A stretch of 22,977 bases of DNA from Spirochaetaceae bacterium. Lineage in GTDB: Bacteria > Spirochaetota > Spirochaetia > SZUA-6 > Bin103. A program made the position numbers and the translations under genes. The notes beneath the pieces are model-generated. The model ran no database searches, had not been told where the DNA came from, and saw only the letters and a list, made by a program, of their open reading frames with translations. This document shows, one piece after another, positions 13,290 through 19,696 of the stretch (position 1 is the first letter of the stretch; each line of letters opens with the position of its first letter). Location of the stretch: positions 1 to 22,977 of the forward strand of contig JAPOQV010000095.1 of NCBI GenBank assembly GCA_026710565.1. The letters run 5' to 3'.

Positions 13290-14380
13290 AGCGGTACCGC
13301 GTCGGCATCATCGGCCTGGGCCGCATGGGCAGCACCATCGACGACGAGGGACACAGCAGGCAGCCGTATTCGGTCGCCGCTTCCTGCCGCGCCAGCGACC
13401 GCCTGGAGGTGGCGACTGCCGCCGACCTGCGGCCCGAGCGGCGGGAGGCATTCCGCGAGCGCTGGGGAGTCCAGGCGGTGTACGAGGACTACCGGCAGAT
13501 GGTCGCCGAGCAGCGCCCCGACCTGGTCGCGGTGTGCACCACTGCCTCGGGACTGCAGAAGCCGGCCAACGAGGCCCCGGATGCGAGCTTCCGCGGCGAC
13601 TCGCACGCGGAGCTCACCATGGCGCTCGCGGAGCTCGGCGTGCCGATGCTGTACATGGAAAAGGCGATGGCGAGCTCCCCACGCATGGCCGATGCCGCGC
13701 GTGACGCCTGCATGGCCGCCGGCACGCTGTTCAACACCGGCGTGCTGCGCCGCTTCGACAACCGCTACGACGCGGTACGGCAGGCGATCGACGGCGGCGC
13801 GATAGGCACGCCGCAGGTGGCGGTCCACTATGCCAAGAGCAACCTCATGCACGGCCATGTGCACTCCATCGACACCCTGTCGTTCCTGCTCGGCGATCCG
13901 CCCATCGAGGCGATCCGCGGCGAGCTGCTGCCTCGAGATGCGGGCGGCGCGGCCCGAACGGTGGAGGGAGACCACATCCCCAGCGACCCGGATGCGACCT
14001 TTCAGCTCCGCTTCGCCGGCGGCGTGGAAGCGTGGTCGGTGCCGGCCGGCAACTGGGAGTTCGAGGTGTTCGGCAGCGAGGGGGTGATCCGCTCGGAGAA
14101 CAACGGCGCCGGCATCACGTTGCGCACGGCGACCGGCCCCGGACGTCGCCCGGACCTGGCACCAGCTCCGGTCGAGGTTCCCGAGGCGTGCAGCCCGGTG
14201 GTCGCCTGCCTGGAGGATCTCGTCGACGCGCACGAGTCAGGCCGGCCGACGCGGAGCCCGGTCGACCTGAGCGCCCGCATCGTCGAGGCCTGCGTCGCCG
14301 TCGCCGACAGCCATCGCCGCGGCGGCGCCTGGCTGGAGCTTCCGCTGGCCGCGCGCGACCTGTACATCTTCCACGTGTAG
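13286..14380 (+). CDS. Gfo/Idh/MocA-family oxidoreductase
   Basis: The 364-residue protein starts with a Rossmann fold (GIIGLGRMGS at 7-16) and has the two-domain length of Gfo/Idh enzymes. The usual EKP signature reads EKAMA at 125-129, so the proline after the key lysine (K126) is replaced. HGHVHSIDTLSFLLGD (189-204) supplies the histidine/aspartate pair expected in the C-terminal domain (H193, D196). Two insertions stand out: a stretch after the glycine motif (about 17-36), also present in the other Gfo/Idh of this window, and LQKPANEAPDASFRGD at 90-105. It is translationally coupled to the upstream PhyH gene (ATGA). Its stop is 10 nt from the stop of the convergent tag gene. A sugar- or polyol-type substrate is likely from the family, but unproven. 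Confidence 0.92.
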   Translation: MKRYRVGIIGLGRMGSTIDDEGHSRQPYSVAASCRASDRLEVATAADLRPERREAFRERWGVQAVYEDYRQMVAEQRPDLVAVCTTASGLQKPANEAPDASFRGDSHAELTMALAELGVPMLYMEKAMASSPRMADAARDACMAAGTLFNTGVLRRFDNRYDAVRQAIDGGAIGTPQVAVHYAKSNLMHGHVHSIDTLSFLLGDPPIEAIRGELLPRDAGGAARTVEGDHIPSDPDATFQLRFAGGVEAWSVPAGNWEFEVFGSEGVIRSENNGAGITLRTATGPGRRPDLAPAPVEVPEACSPVVACLEDLVDAHESGRPTRSPVDLSARIVEACVAVADSHRRGGAWLELPLAARDLYIFHV

Positions 14381-14390
14381 ACCGGAACGA

Positions 14391-14978
14391 TCAGAGCTGC
14401 TGCGCGGCGGTCAGCTCCGCGAAGCGGAAGCAATCGGTCACGTGGTCGTTGACCACGCCCACCGCCTGCAGGTGGGAGTAGACGATGGTCGGACCCACGA
14501 AGCGGAAGCCCCGCGCCTTGAGGTCTCGGCTCACGTTCCGCGACAGCTCGGTTTCCGCGGGCATGTCGGCCTGATCGCGCCAGCCGCCGACGATTGGACG
14601 GCCATCGACGTATCGCCAGAGATAGGCGCAGAAGCTCCCGAACTCTTCCTGAACGGCCAGGAAGGCGCGCGCGTTGTCGATCGATGACGCCACCTTCAGC
14701 CGGTTGCGCACTATCTCCGGGTTGCCGAGCAGCGCCTCGCGCTCGTCCTCGCCGTAGCGGGCCACGCGGGCCGGATCGAAGCCCTGATACGCACGCCGGT
14801 ATCCGGCCCGCTTGTGCAGGATGGTGCGCCAGCTCAGTCCCGCCTGCGCCCCTTCCAGGACCAGGAACTCGAACTGCATGCGGTCGTCGTCGCGGATCGG
14901 CGTGCCCCACTCCCGGTCGTGGTAGGCCTGCATCAACTCGTCGCCCGCGCACCACGCGCAGCGGCGGCGCTCCGTCAT
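14391..14978 (-). CDS. tag: DNA-3-methyladenine glycosylase I
   Basis: The 195-residue length and motifs match Tag of Escherichia coli, which removes 3-methyladenine from alkylated DNA. The zinc-binding set is visible: C7 and H20 near the start (RCAWC, YHDREWG) and H179 and C183 near the end (VNDHVTDC). The pocket region LVLEGAQAGLSWRTILHKR (39-57) includes the conserved glutamate E42 and W50. I chose the ATG at 14978, which begins MTERRRCAWC; the frame stays open upstream to 15056, but that extension has no family resemblance. There is no clear Shine-Dalgarno. The gene stands alone: convergent with the Gfo/Idh gene and divergent from the desaturase. Confidence 0.95.
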   Translation of the reverse strand: MTERRRCAWCAGDELMQAYHDREWGTPIRDDDRMQFEFLVLEGAQAGLSWRTILHKRAGYRRAYQGFDPARVARYGEDEREALLGNPEIVRNRLKVASSIDNARAFLAVQEEFGSFCAYLWRYVDGRPIVGGWRDQADMPAETELSRNVSRDLKARGFRFVGPTIVYSHLQAVGVVNDHVTDCFRFAELTAAQQL

Positions 14979-15000
14979 GGCGCGACGGTACCACGGCCCG

Positions 15001-15029
15001 TTGACAACGTCCGGGGCAGCGGCAATTCT
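15001..15029 (+). promoter_or_regulatory. Possible promoter of the desaturase gene
   Basis: A perfect TTGACA at 15001-15006 is followed after 17 nt by AATTCT (15024-15029), a weak -10 element (3 of 6). Transcription would begin near 15036, only about 5 nt before the ATG at 15041. That would make a nearly leaderless mRNA and fits the absence of a ribosome-binding site. Confidence 0.4.
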
Positions 15030-15040
15030 CATGAACTGCC

Positions 15041-16270
15041 ATGCCGGCACCGGCACTGACCGCCGACGGCGCCGCGGTCGCGCCTCCGCACCGGCCGCTC
15101 GACGAAGTGCGCCGGACGTTCCGCGTCCGGTGGTACCGCAGCCCCGTCGACCCGGCGGTGCTGCGCAGGCTCATGCAGCGCAGCGACCTCAAGGGGCTGG
15201 CGCAGGTCCTGGGCTCGCTCGGTCTGGTCGCGGCCAGCGGGGTGCTGACCTGGGTCCTGTTCGAGCGGCAGGTGTGGGTCGGCTTCGCCGCGGCTCTGTT
15301 CCTGCACTGCACCATGGCCGGATTGTACGGCTCCGCCAACCACGAGCTGACCCACGGCACGGTGTTCCGCACGAAGTGGCTGGGCCGCCTGTTCCTGCGC
15401 GTGTTCGCCCTGCTCAACTGGTTCAACCCCTACGACTATGCGCTCAGCCACACCTACCACCACCGCTACACCCTGCACCCCATGGGCGACCGGGAGGAGG
15501 TGCTGCCGCACGCGCCCGCATTCCGGGTGCTGTACGTCCTGCAACTGCTGACCGTCAACTTCACCGGCGGGCCGCACACCGGCGGGATGGTGCCCCTGCT
15601 GCGCATGACCATCCGTACGGCGCTCGGCAGACCCCTGTCCCGCTACGCCGGCACGAACACCAGGAAGGACAAGCTGGAGTGGATGGCGGCCGTCTACGCC
15701 GGGCATCCGGAGGAGCGGCGCAAGTCCGTCCGCTGGGCGCGCGCGGTGCTGCTGTTCCACGGCGCGCTGCTGGCGGTCGCGATCGTCTTCGGGCTCTGGC
15801 TGCTGCCGGTGGTGATCAGCCTGGCGCCGTTCATCGCCAACTGGTGGCGCTACCTCACCCACCTGCCCATGCACTGCGGGTTGCGGACCAACGTCCCGGA
15901 CTTCCGCAAGTGCACGCGCAGCATCAAGCTCGATCCGGTGAGCAGCCTGCTGTACTCGCACATGAACTGGCACCTGGAGCACCACATGTACGCCGGCGTG
16001 CCGTGCTACAACCTGCGCAAGCTCAACAAGGTGATCGCCGCCGACCTGCCGGAACGCAAGTCGCTGGTGGGCGCATGGCGGGAGATGCGCGCCATCTGGC
16101 GCCGGCAGTTGACCGATCCCGACTACCAGTACGACGTGCCGCTGCCGCCGACCGCGAACCGGTTCGACGAGTCCGCGCCGGCGCGCCGCAAGACCGCCCG
16201 AACGAACGGCAGGGGCGAGGAGCTGGGCGCATCGATCGGCGACCTGGCGCCCGCCGTGATCGCCGACTGA
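15041..16270 (+). CDS. Membrane fatty acid desaturase family protein
   Basis: This 409-residue integral membrane protein carries the three histidine boxes of the di-iron desaturase/hydroxylase family: HELTH at 101-105, HTYHH at 137-141 and HLEHH at 311-315. Extra conserved-looking histidines occur in HLPMHCG (274-280). Hydrophobic segments lie at about 54-73, 77-97, 115-128, 160-174, and 232-272 (probably two passes). The family inserts a double bond or hydroxyl into a lipid acyl chain using O2 and an electron donor; the substrate may be a fatty acyl lipid or a related alkyl chain. The last 50 residues are charged and probably cytoplasmic. No Shine-Dalgarno precedes the ATG, and a TTGACA box lies only 40 nt upstream. 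It is monocistronic in appearance. Confidence 0.9.
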   Translation: MPAPALTADGAAVAPPHRPLDEVRRTFRVRWYRSPVDPAVLRRLMQRSDLKGLAQVLGSLGLVAASGVLTWVLFERQVWVGFAAALFLHCTMAGLYGSANHELTHGTVFRTKWLGRLFLRVFALLNWFNPYDYALSHTYHHRYTLHPMGDREEVLPHAPAFRVLYVLQLLTVNFTGGPHTGGMVPLLRMTIRTALGRPLSRYAGTNTRKDKLEWMAAVYAGHPEERRKSVRWARAVLLFHGALLAVAIVFGLWLLPVVISLAPFIANWWRYLTHLPMHCGLRTNVPDFRKCTRSIKLDPVSSLLYSHMNWHLEHHMYAGVPCYNLRKLNKVIAADLPERKSLVGAWREMRAIWRRQLTDPDYQYDVPLPPTANRFDESAPARRKTARTNGRGEELGASIGDLAPAVIAD

Positions 16271-16288
16271 CTCCGGGCGGGCCGGGAC

Positions 16289-16664
16289 TCAGAGGATGAA
16301 ACCCAAGTAGACCATCTGCAACGGATACCCAGCGAGCGTGATCGCCACGATGCTGTAGTGCACGCGCTGAGCCCGGTCCACCACTTCTTCAGGCCGCGCA
16401 GAGTGCGGGAACCAGATCCGGCGCATCGGAGTCGACCATCCGGGGGGTGTGCGGCGCGATCCGCGGTGACCCCGGAAAGGTCGGTGAAGTGGCCTTCGGC
16501 GTGGCAGAGCAGCGATGCCCACGCCGCCGGGGTCCCGAGAGATCCGGGTTCCGAACGATCTTGCTGAAGGAGCCGCGGGCGCCGATTTCGTTCAGGTGGC
16601 ACGACCGCACGCCGTGACCGGCCATCGGCACCACGATCGAGTGACTGCGGGGCAGTGTCCGCAT
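16289..16664 (-). pseudogene. Frame-broken remnant of an unidentified gene
   Basis: Read on the minus strand, protein-like sequence continues through three frames. Residues such as HSIVVPMAGHG and LNEIGARGSFSKIVRNPD (about 16664-16535) are followed in a second frame by AAWASLLCHAEGHFTDLSGV (about 16530-16470). A third frame then gives RRIWFPHSARPEEVVDRAQR and ends LAGYPLQMVYLGFIL at a stop codon (16289-16291). At least two frameshifts are therefore needed to join them, and the 5' end may be missing. I do not recognise the family. It fills most of the 500-base stretch between the desaturase and the ATPase genes, which holds no intact gene. Confidence 0.5.
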
Positions 16665-16732
16665 GCGGCGGTTGAGGTAGATCGCTCGGATTACGGAGTG
16701 GCCCACCACCGTTACCAGATGTTCTGTCCGGT

Positions 16733-16763
16733 TGCATTTGGTAGCACTATATGAAAAAATGCA
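16733..16763. promoter_or_regulatory. Inverted repeat in the AT-rich leader of the ATPase gene
   Basis: TGCATTT (16733-16739) and AAATGCA (16757-16763) form 7-bp inverted arms around a 17-nt spacer that contains TATATG. The element ends 6 nt before the ATG of the ATPase gene and sits in the most AT-rich patch of the neighbourhood. It may be an operator overlapping the promoter, or a mark of foreign origin. Confidence 0.35.
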
Positions 16764-16769
16764 GCGCAT

Positions 16770-17906
16770 ATGGTACATCGCACGCACTGGATCTCGGCGA
16801 TCGAGGGGAGTTGGCACGAGAAGTCGATCGTGTGGCTCTCCGGGGTGCGGCGCGCCGGCAAGACGTTTCTCTGCCAGTCCTTGCCGGACGTAGAGTACCT
16901 GGACTGCGAGCTGCCGAGCACCCGCAGGGCGCTGGAGGACCCCGAACGGTTCCTCCGCGACATCGGCTCGCGGCGTGTGGTGCTGGACGAGGTGCACCGC
17001 CTGGCCAATCCCTCCGAGCTGTTGAAAATCGCGGCGGACTACTATCCGGGGACCCACATCGTTGCGACCGGGTCTTCCTCCCTGGGGGCTTCGCGGCGCT
17101 TCCGCGATACGCTCACCGACCGCAAACGCGATCTGTGGCTGACGCCGATGCTGATCCAGGACGAGCACGAGTTCGGCCGGCGAGGCCTGGACCACCGGTT
17201 CCGGTTCGGCGGGCTGCCGCCCTTCTATGGCGCGACCGATGTGCCGGAGCGGGGATTCCAGGATTGGATCGACTCCTACTGGGCACGGGACATTCAGGAG
17301 CACTTCCGGCTGCAGCGGCGCTGGTCGTTTCTGCGTTTCGTGGAGCTGCTGTTCGCAGCCAGTGGCGGGATGTTCGAAGCGACGGCGTACGCCGCCCGGT
17401 GCGAGGTCAGTCGGACGACGGTGACGAACTACCTTCAGGTGCTTGAGGACACGTTCGTCGTTCACGTCGTCCGCCCGTACAGCACGCGGCGCGCCACGGA
17501 GATCGTCGCGGCACCGAAGGTCTACAGCTTCGATTCGGGATTCGTCTGTTTCTTCAATGGCTGGGATGTGCTGCGCGACGAGGATCGCGGGGCGCTCTGG
17601 GAGCACTATGTGCTCAATGAGTACCTCGGCCGCACCCAGCGGCGACGCGTCTCCTACTGGCGCGACAAGCGCGGTCATGAGGTCGACTTCATCATCGCAG
17701 CGCGCAGGGAGCCGCCGGTCGCAGTGGAGTGCAAGTGGAGCGCGGACGGACTCGACGTCCGCAACCTGCGCGCGTTCCGCACTCAGTACCCTGCGGGGGC
17801 CAACTACGTGGTGACCGCCGACACCGAGCGCTCCTACATGCGCGACTATCGTGGGCTGAGCGTACGCTTCGTGAACCTGCCGGATCTCTTCCGGTACGTC
17901 TCCTAA
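16770..17906 (+). CDS. AAA_14/DUF4143-type ATP-binding protein
   Basis: A 378-residue protein of the large, poorly understood ATPase family with an AAA_14 N-terminal domain and a DUF4143 C-terminal domain. The Walker A motif is GVRRAGKT at 25-32 (K31), Walker B is RRVVLDEVH at 68-76 (D73, E74), and a sensor-like VATGSSSL lies at 98-105. A helix-turn-helix-like segment lies at about 205-225 (AYAARCEVSRTTVTNYLQVLE). The end holds a PD-(D/E)xK-like core: GHEVDFII at 302-309 and VECKW at 319-323. Such genes are scattered widely and behave like mobile or selfish accessory genes; no molecular role is established. There is no clear Shine-Dalgarno. It lies beside a broken gene and an inverted repeat, consistent with insertion. 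Confidence 0.88.
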   Translation: MVHRTHWISAIEGSWHEKSIVWLSGVRRAGKTFLCQSLPDVEYLDCELPSTRRALEDPERFLRDIGSRRVVLDEVHRLANPSELLKIAADYYPGTHIVATGSSSLGASRRFRDTLTDRKRDLWLTPMLIQDEHEFGRRGLDHRFRFGGLPPFYGATDVPERGFQDWIDSYWARDIQEHFRLQRRWSFLRFVELLFAASGGMFEATAYAARCEVSRTTVTNYLQVLEDTFVVHVVRPYSTRRATEIVAAPKVYSFDSGFVCFFNGWDVLRDEDRGALWEHYVLNEYLGRTQRRRVSYWRDKRGHEVDFIIAARREPPVAVECKWSADGLDVRNLRAFRTQYPAGANYVVTADTERSYMRDYRGLSVRFVNLPDLFRYVS

Positions 17907-17981
17907 ACGGGTGCCGCTCGTGATGCAGCTTGTCTTCCGGCTGGAACGGGGCATGATTACGCCCATGGAGGAGGAGCCGCC

Positions 17982-19100
17982 ATGCCCACGATCCGCCTGA
18001 TCGACCATCACACCGTGTACGACAACCCGGTGCCGAACCTGCGCAGCCGTCACGCATACTTCCCCGACTTGGTGGCGCTGCCGTCCGGAGAGCTGCTCGC
18101 CCTGTTCATGCTCGGCGAGGCGATGGAGGCCACGGACGGCACGACCATGGTGTCCCGCTCGGCCGACGGCGGCCGGACGTGGGAGTTGCAGGGGCCACTC
18201 CACGAGCGGCCGGCGAGCGGCGCCGGGGCCTACCACTCCGACTACCTCAAGGCGACCCTGCTGGCCGACGGCCGGCTGATCGCCGCCGGCTACAACTTCC
18301 ACCGCAGCGGCCGGGACGAGCCGGTGACCAACGCGGCCACCGACGGCGTGCGCGGCGGCGACAACCTGGTCTCGTTCTCCGACGACGACGGCAGGACGTG
18401 GTCGCAGCCCGCGGTGATCCCGCGCACCCGCCCCGAGCTGATCGAGCTGTCCGGGCCGGCCATCCAGGTCGCCGGCGGCGCGATCCTGGGCGCGGGATCG
18501 ATGTTCCCGCGCTGGGACGGGAGCAACCCGTCCGGCTGCGTGGGCGCCCTGTTGCGCAGCGACGACGGCGGCGCGATCTGGGACGACCGGACCGACTTTT
18601 TCGTCGACCCGGCCGGCCGCTACGCACCGTCCGAGCCGCGGCTGTGCGAGTTGCCGGACGGCAGGATCGTCGCCCTGTCGTGGATCATGGACCACGTCGG
18701 CGGCACCAACCTGACCAACCACGTCACGATCTCCCACGACGGCGGCGCCACCTGGTCGGCGCCGATCGACACCGGCGTGGCGGCGCAGGCCTCCAACCTG
18801 ATCTCCTGGGACGGGGACCTGGTGCTGTCCGTCCACTCGCAGCGCGAGGGAACGGAGATCGGGGTCTACGCGCGGCTGGCCGACCTTGCGGGCGACCGCT
18901 GGCGCACGATCACGGAGTCCTGCCTGTGGGAGAACGCGCCGGCCATGCAGGTCGCGGCCTACGCCACCATGGCGGTCAACCTCAAGTTCGGGCAGCCGTC
19001 GCTACTGCGCCTCTCGGAGACCGAGGTGCTGGCCACCCACTGGGCGGTCGAGGACGGGCAGGGGCGCATCCTCACGCACCGCCTGCACGTGGATGCGTAG
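17982..19100 (+). CDS. Sialidase-like BNR/Asp-box beta-propeller protein
   Basis: The 372-residue protein has four Asp-box repeats (S-x-D-x-G-x-x-W type): SADGGRTW at 60-67, SDDDGRTW at 133-140, SDDGGAIW at 193-200 and SHDGGATW at 251-258. This is the signature of the six-bladed propeller of exo-sialidases and related BNR-repeat proteins. No signal peptide is seen, which is unusual for a secreted sialidase and points to a cytoplasmic enzyme or a different sugar-related role. I did not identify a full sialidase arginine triad. GGAGGAG lies 5 nt before the ATG, so the start is firm. The last ~40 codons are duplicated at 19574-19690, directly before a glycosidase-like gene, which suggests these sugar genes once adjoined. 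Confidence 0.85.
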   Translation: MPTIRLIDHHTVYDNPVPNLRSRHAYFPDLVALPSGELLALFMLGEAMEATDGTTMVSRSADGGRTWELQGPLHERPASGAGAYHSDYLKATLLADGRLIAAGYNFHRSGRDEPVTNAATDGVRGGDNLVSFSDDDGRTWSQPAVIPRTRPELIELSGPAIQVAGGAILGAGSMFPRWDGSNPSGCVGALLRSDDGGAIWDDRTDFFVDPAGRYAPSEPRLCELPDGRIVALSWIMDHVGGTNLTNHVTISHDGGATWSAPIDTGVAAQASNLISWDGDLVLSVHSQREGTEIGVYARLADLAGDRWRTITESCLWENAPAMQVAAYATMAVNLKFGQPSLLRLSETEVLATHWAVEDGQGRILTHRLHVDA

Positions 19101-19165
19101 GGGCCCCTGATCGGTATGCGGCAGGAACGGAGTCCTCTCTTCGGCTGGCCGGGATCCAGGACGCT

Positions 19166-19378
19166 TCAGGCAAGCATCAACCGCTCACCCTTCGGTTCGG
19201 GTACCGGATCGCCAAACTCGCGCGCCGTGTCGATCCACAGCGTGATGGCTTCCTGGGCCTGCTTGAGCGCAGCTTCCTGTGTAGCGCCATGTGCCATACA
19301 GCCGGGCAGCTCCGGCACCTCGGCTATGAAGGTGTTGTCTTCGTTGCTCCAGTAGAGAATGACCTCGTACTTGTACAT
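19166..19378 (-). CDS. hicB: HicB-like antitoxin
   Basis: The 70-residue protein matches the short HicB antitoxin type: YEVILYWSNEDNTFIAEVPE at 4-23, then LPGCMAHG at 24-31, a helix EAALKQAQEAITLWIDTARE, and PVPEPKGERL at the end. HicB normally neutralises the mRNA-cleaving toxin HicA and often represses the operon. AGGAGG sits 7 nt before the ATG at 19378, an excellent ribosome site. The upstream hicA is reduced to its first 40 codons (19400-19519) and reads in frame into hicB, so the antitoxin has no intact toxin here. It is opposite in orientation to the sialidase and glycosidase-like genes around it. Confidence 0.88.
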   Translation of the reverse strand: MYKYEVILYWSNEDNTFIAEVPELPGCMAHGATQEAALKQAQEAITLWIDTAREFGDPVPEPKGERLMLA

Positions 19379-19399
19379 CAGTCTTCCTCCTGCAGTTTG

Positions 19400-19519
19400 A
19401 CTTCCGCGAACCCGTTCGACGAAGCCCAGACGCAGAAGCTGGTTGCGCACGTCATCGAAGCGGATGCTGGCATCCGAGCGGCCCGCGAGAATCCTGCGAA
19501 GTACCGGATTGTCCCGCAT
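19400..19519 (-). pseudogene. hicA: Truncated hicA toxin gene, 5' part only
   Basis: Forty codons from the ATG at 19519 (MRDNPVLRRI ... RFDDVRNQLLRLGFVERVRGS) match the opening of HicA-like toxins, in which RGS is normally followed by a conserved histidine (RGSHH) and the rest of the double-stranded-RNA-binding fold. Here the sequence after RGS jumps within 7 codons to the hicB start, so the catalytic histidine and about half of the toxin are gone. The junction keeps frame: translation from 19519 would yield a 117-residue HicA'-HicB fusion. No good ribosome site precedes 19519. Family assignment rests on remembered motifs plus the adjacent hicB. Confidence 0.65.
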
Positions 19520-19573
19520 GCTCGTGGCGCCAGCCCTGATCCCGCTCACAGGGTCCGCACTCGTCGGCACGGA

Positions 19574-19690
19574 GTCAATCTCGGCCAGCCGTCGCGGGGT
19601 CTGTCGGAGACGGAGGTGCTGGCCACCCACTGGGCGGTCGAGGACGGGCAGGGCCGCATCCTCACGCACCGCCTGCACGTCGAGGCGTAG
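19574..19690 (+). pseudogene. Duplicated 3' tail of the sialidase-like gene
   Basis: The 38 codons from VNLGQPS to HRLHVEA and the stop repeat the end of the sialidase-like protein (VNLKFGQPS ... HRLHVDA). The last 90 bases (19601-19690 against 19011-19100) differ at only about six positions; further upstream there are small in-frame gaps and then similarity ends. The tail lies 6 nt before the ATG of the glycosidase-like gene, which is where a complete sialidase paralogue would be expected. It has no start codon of its own and is best read as the scar of a deleted or recombined second copy, with the hicA'-hicB piece between the two. Confidence 0.8.
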
Positions 19691-19696
19691 GCGCGC

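Noticed and set aside
16389..18836. Very long minus-strand open frame opposite the ATPase and sialidase genes.
   Set aside because: High GC keeps antisense frames open; the plus-strand genes have clear motifs. Only its last part belongs to the broken gene at 16289-16664.
18179..19573. Long plus-strand frame overlapping the sialidase gene in another frame.
   Set aside because: It is Arg-rich shadow sequence; only its final 38 codons (19574-19690) match a real protein end.
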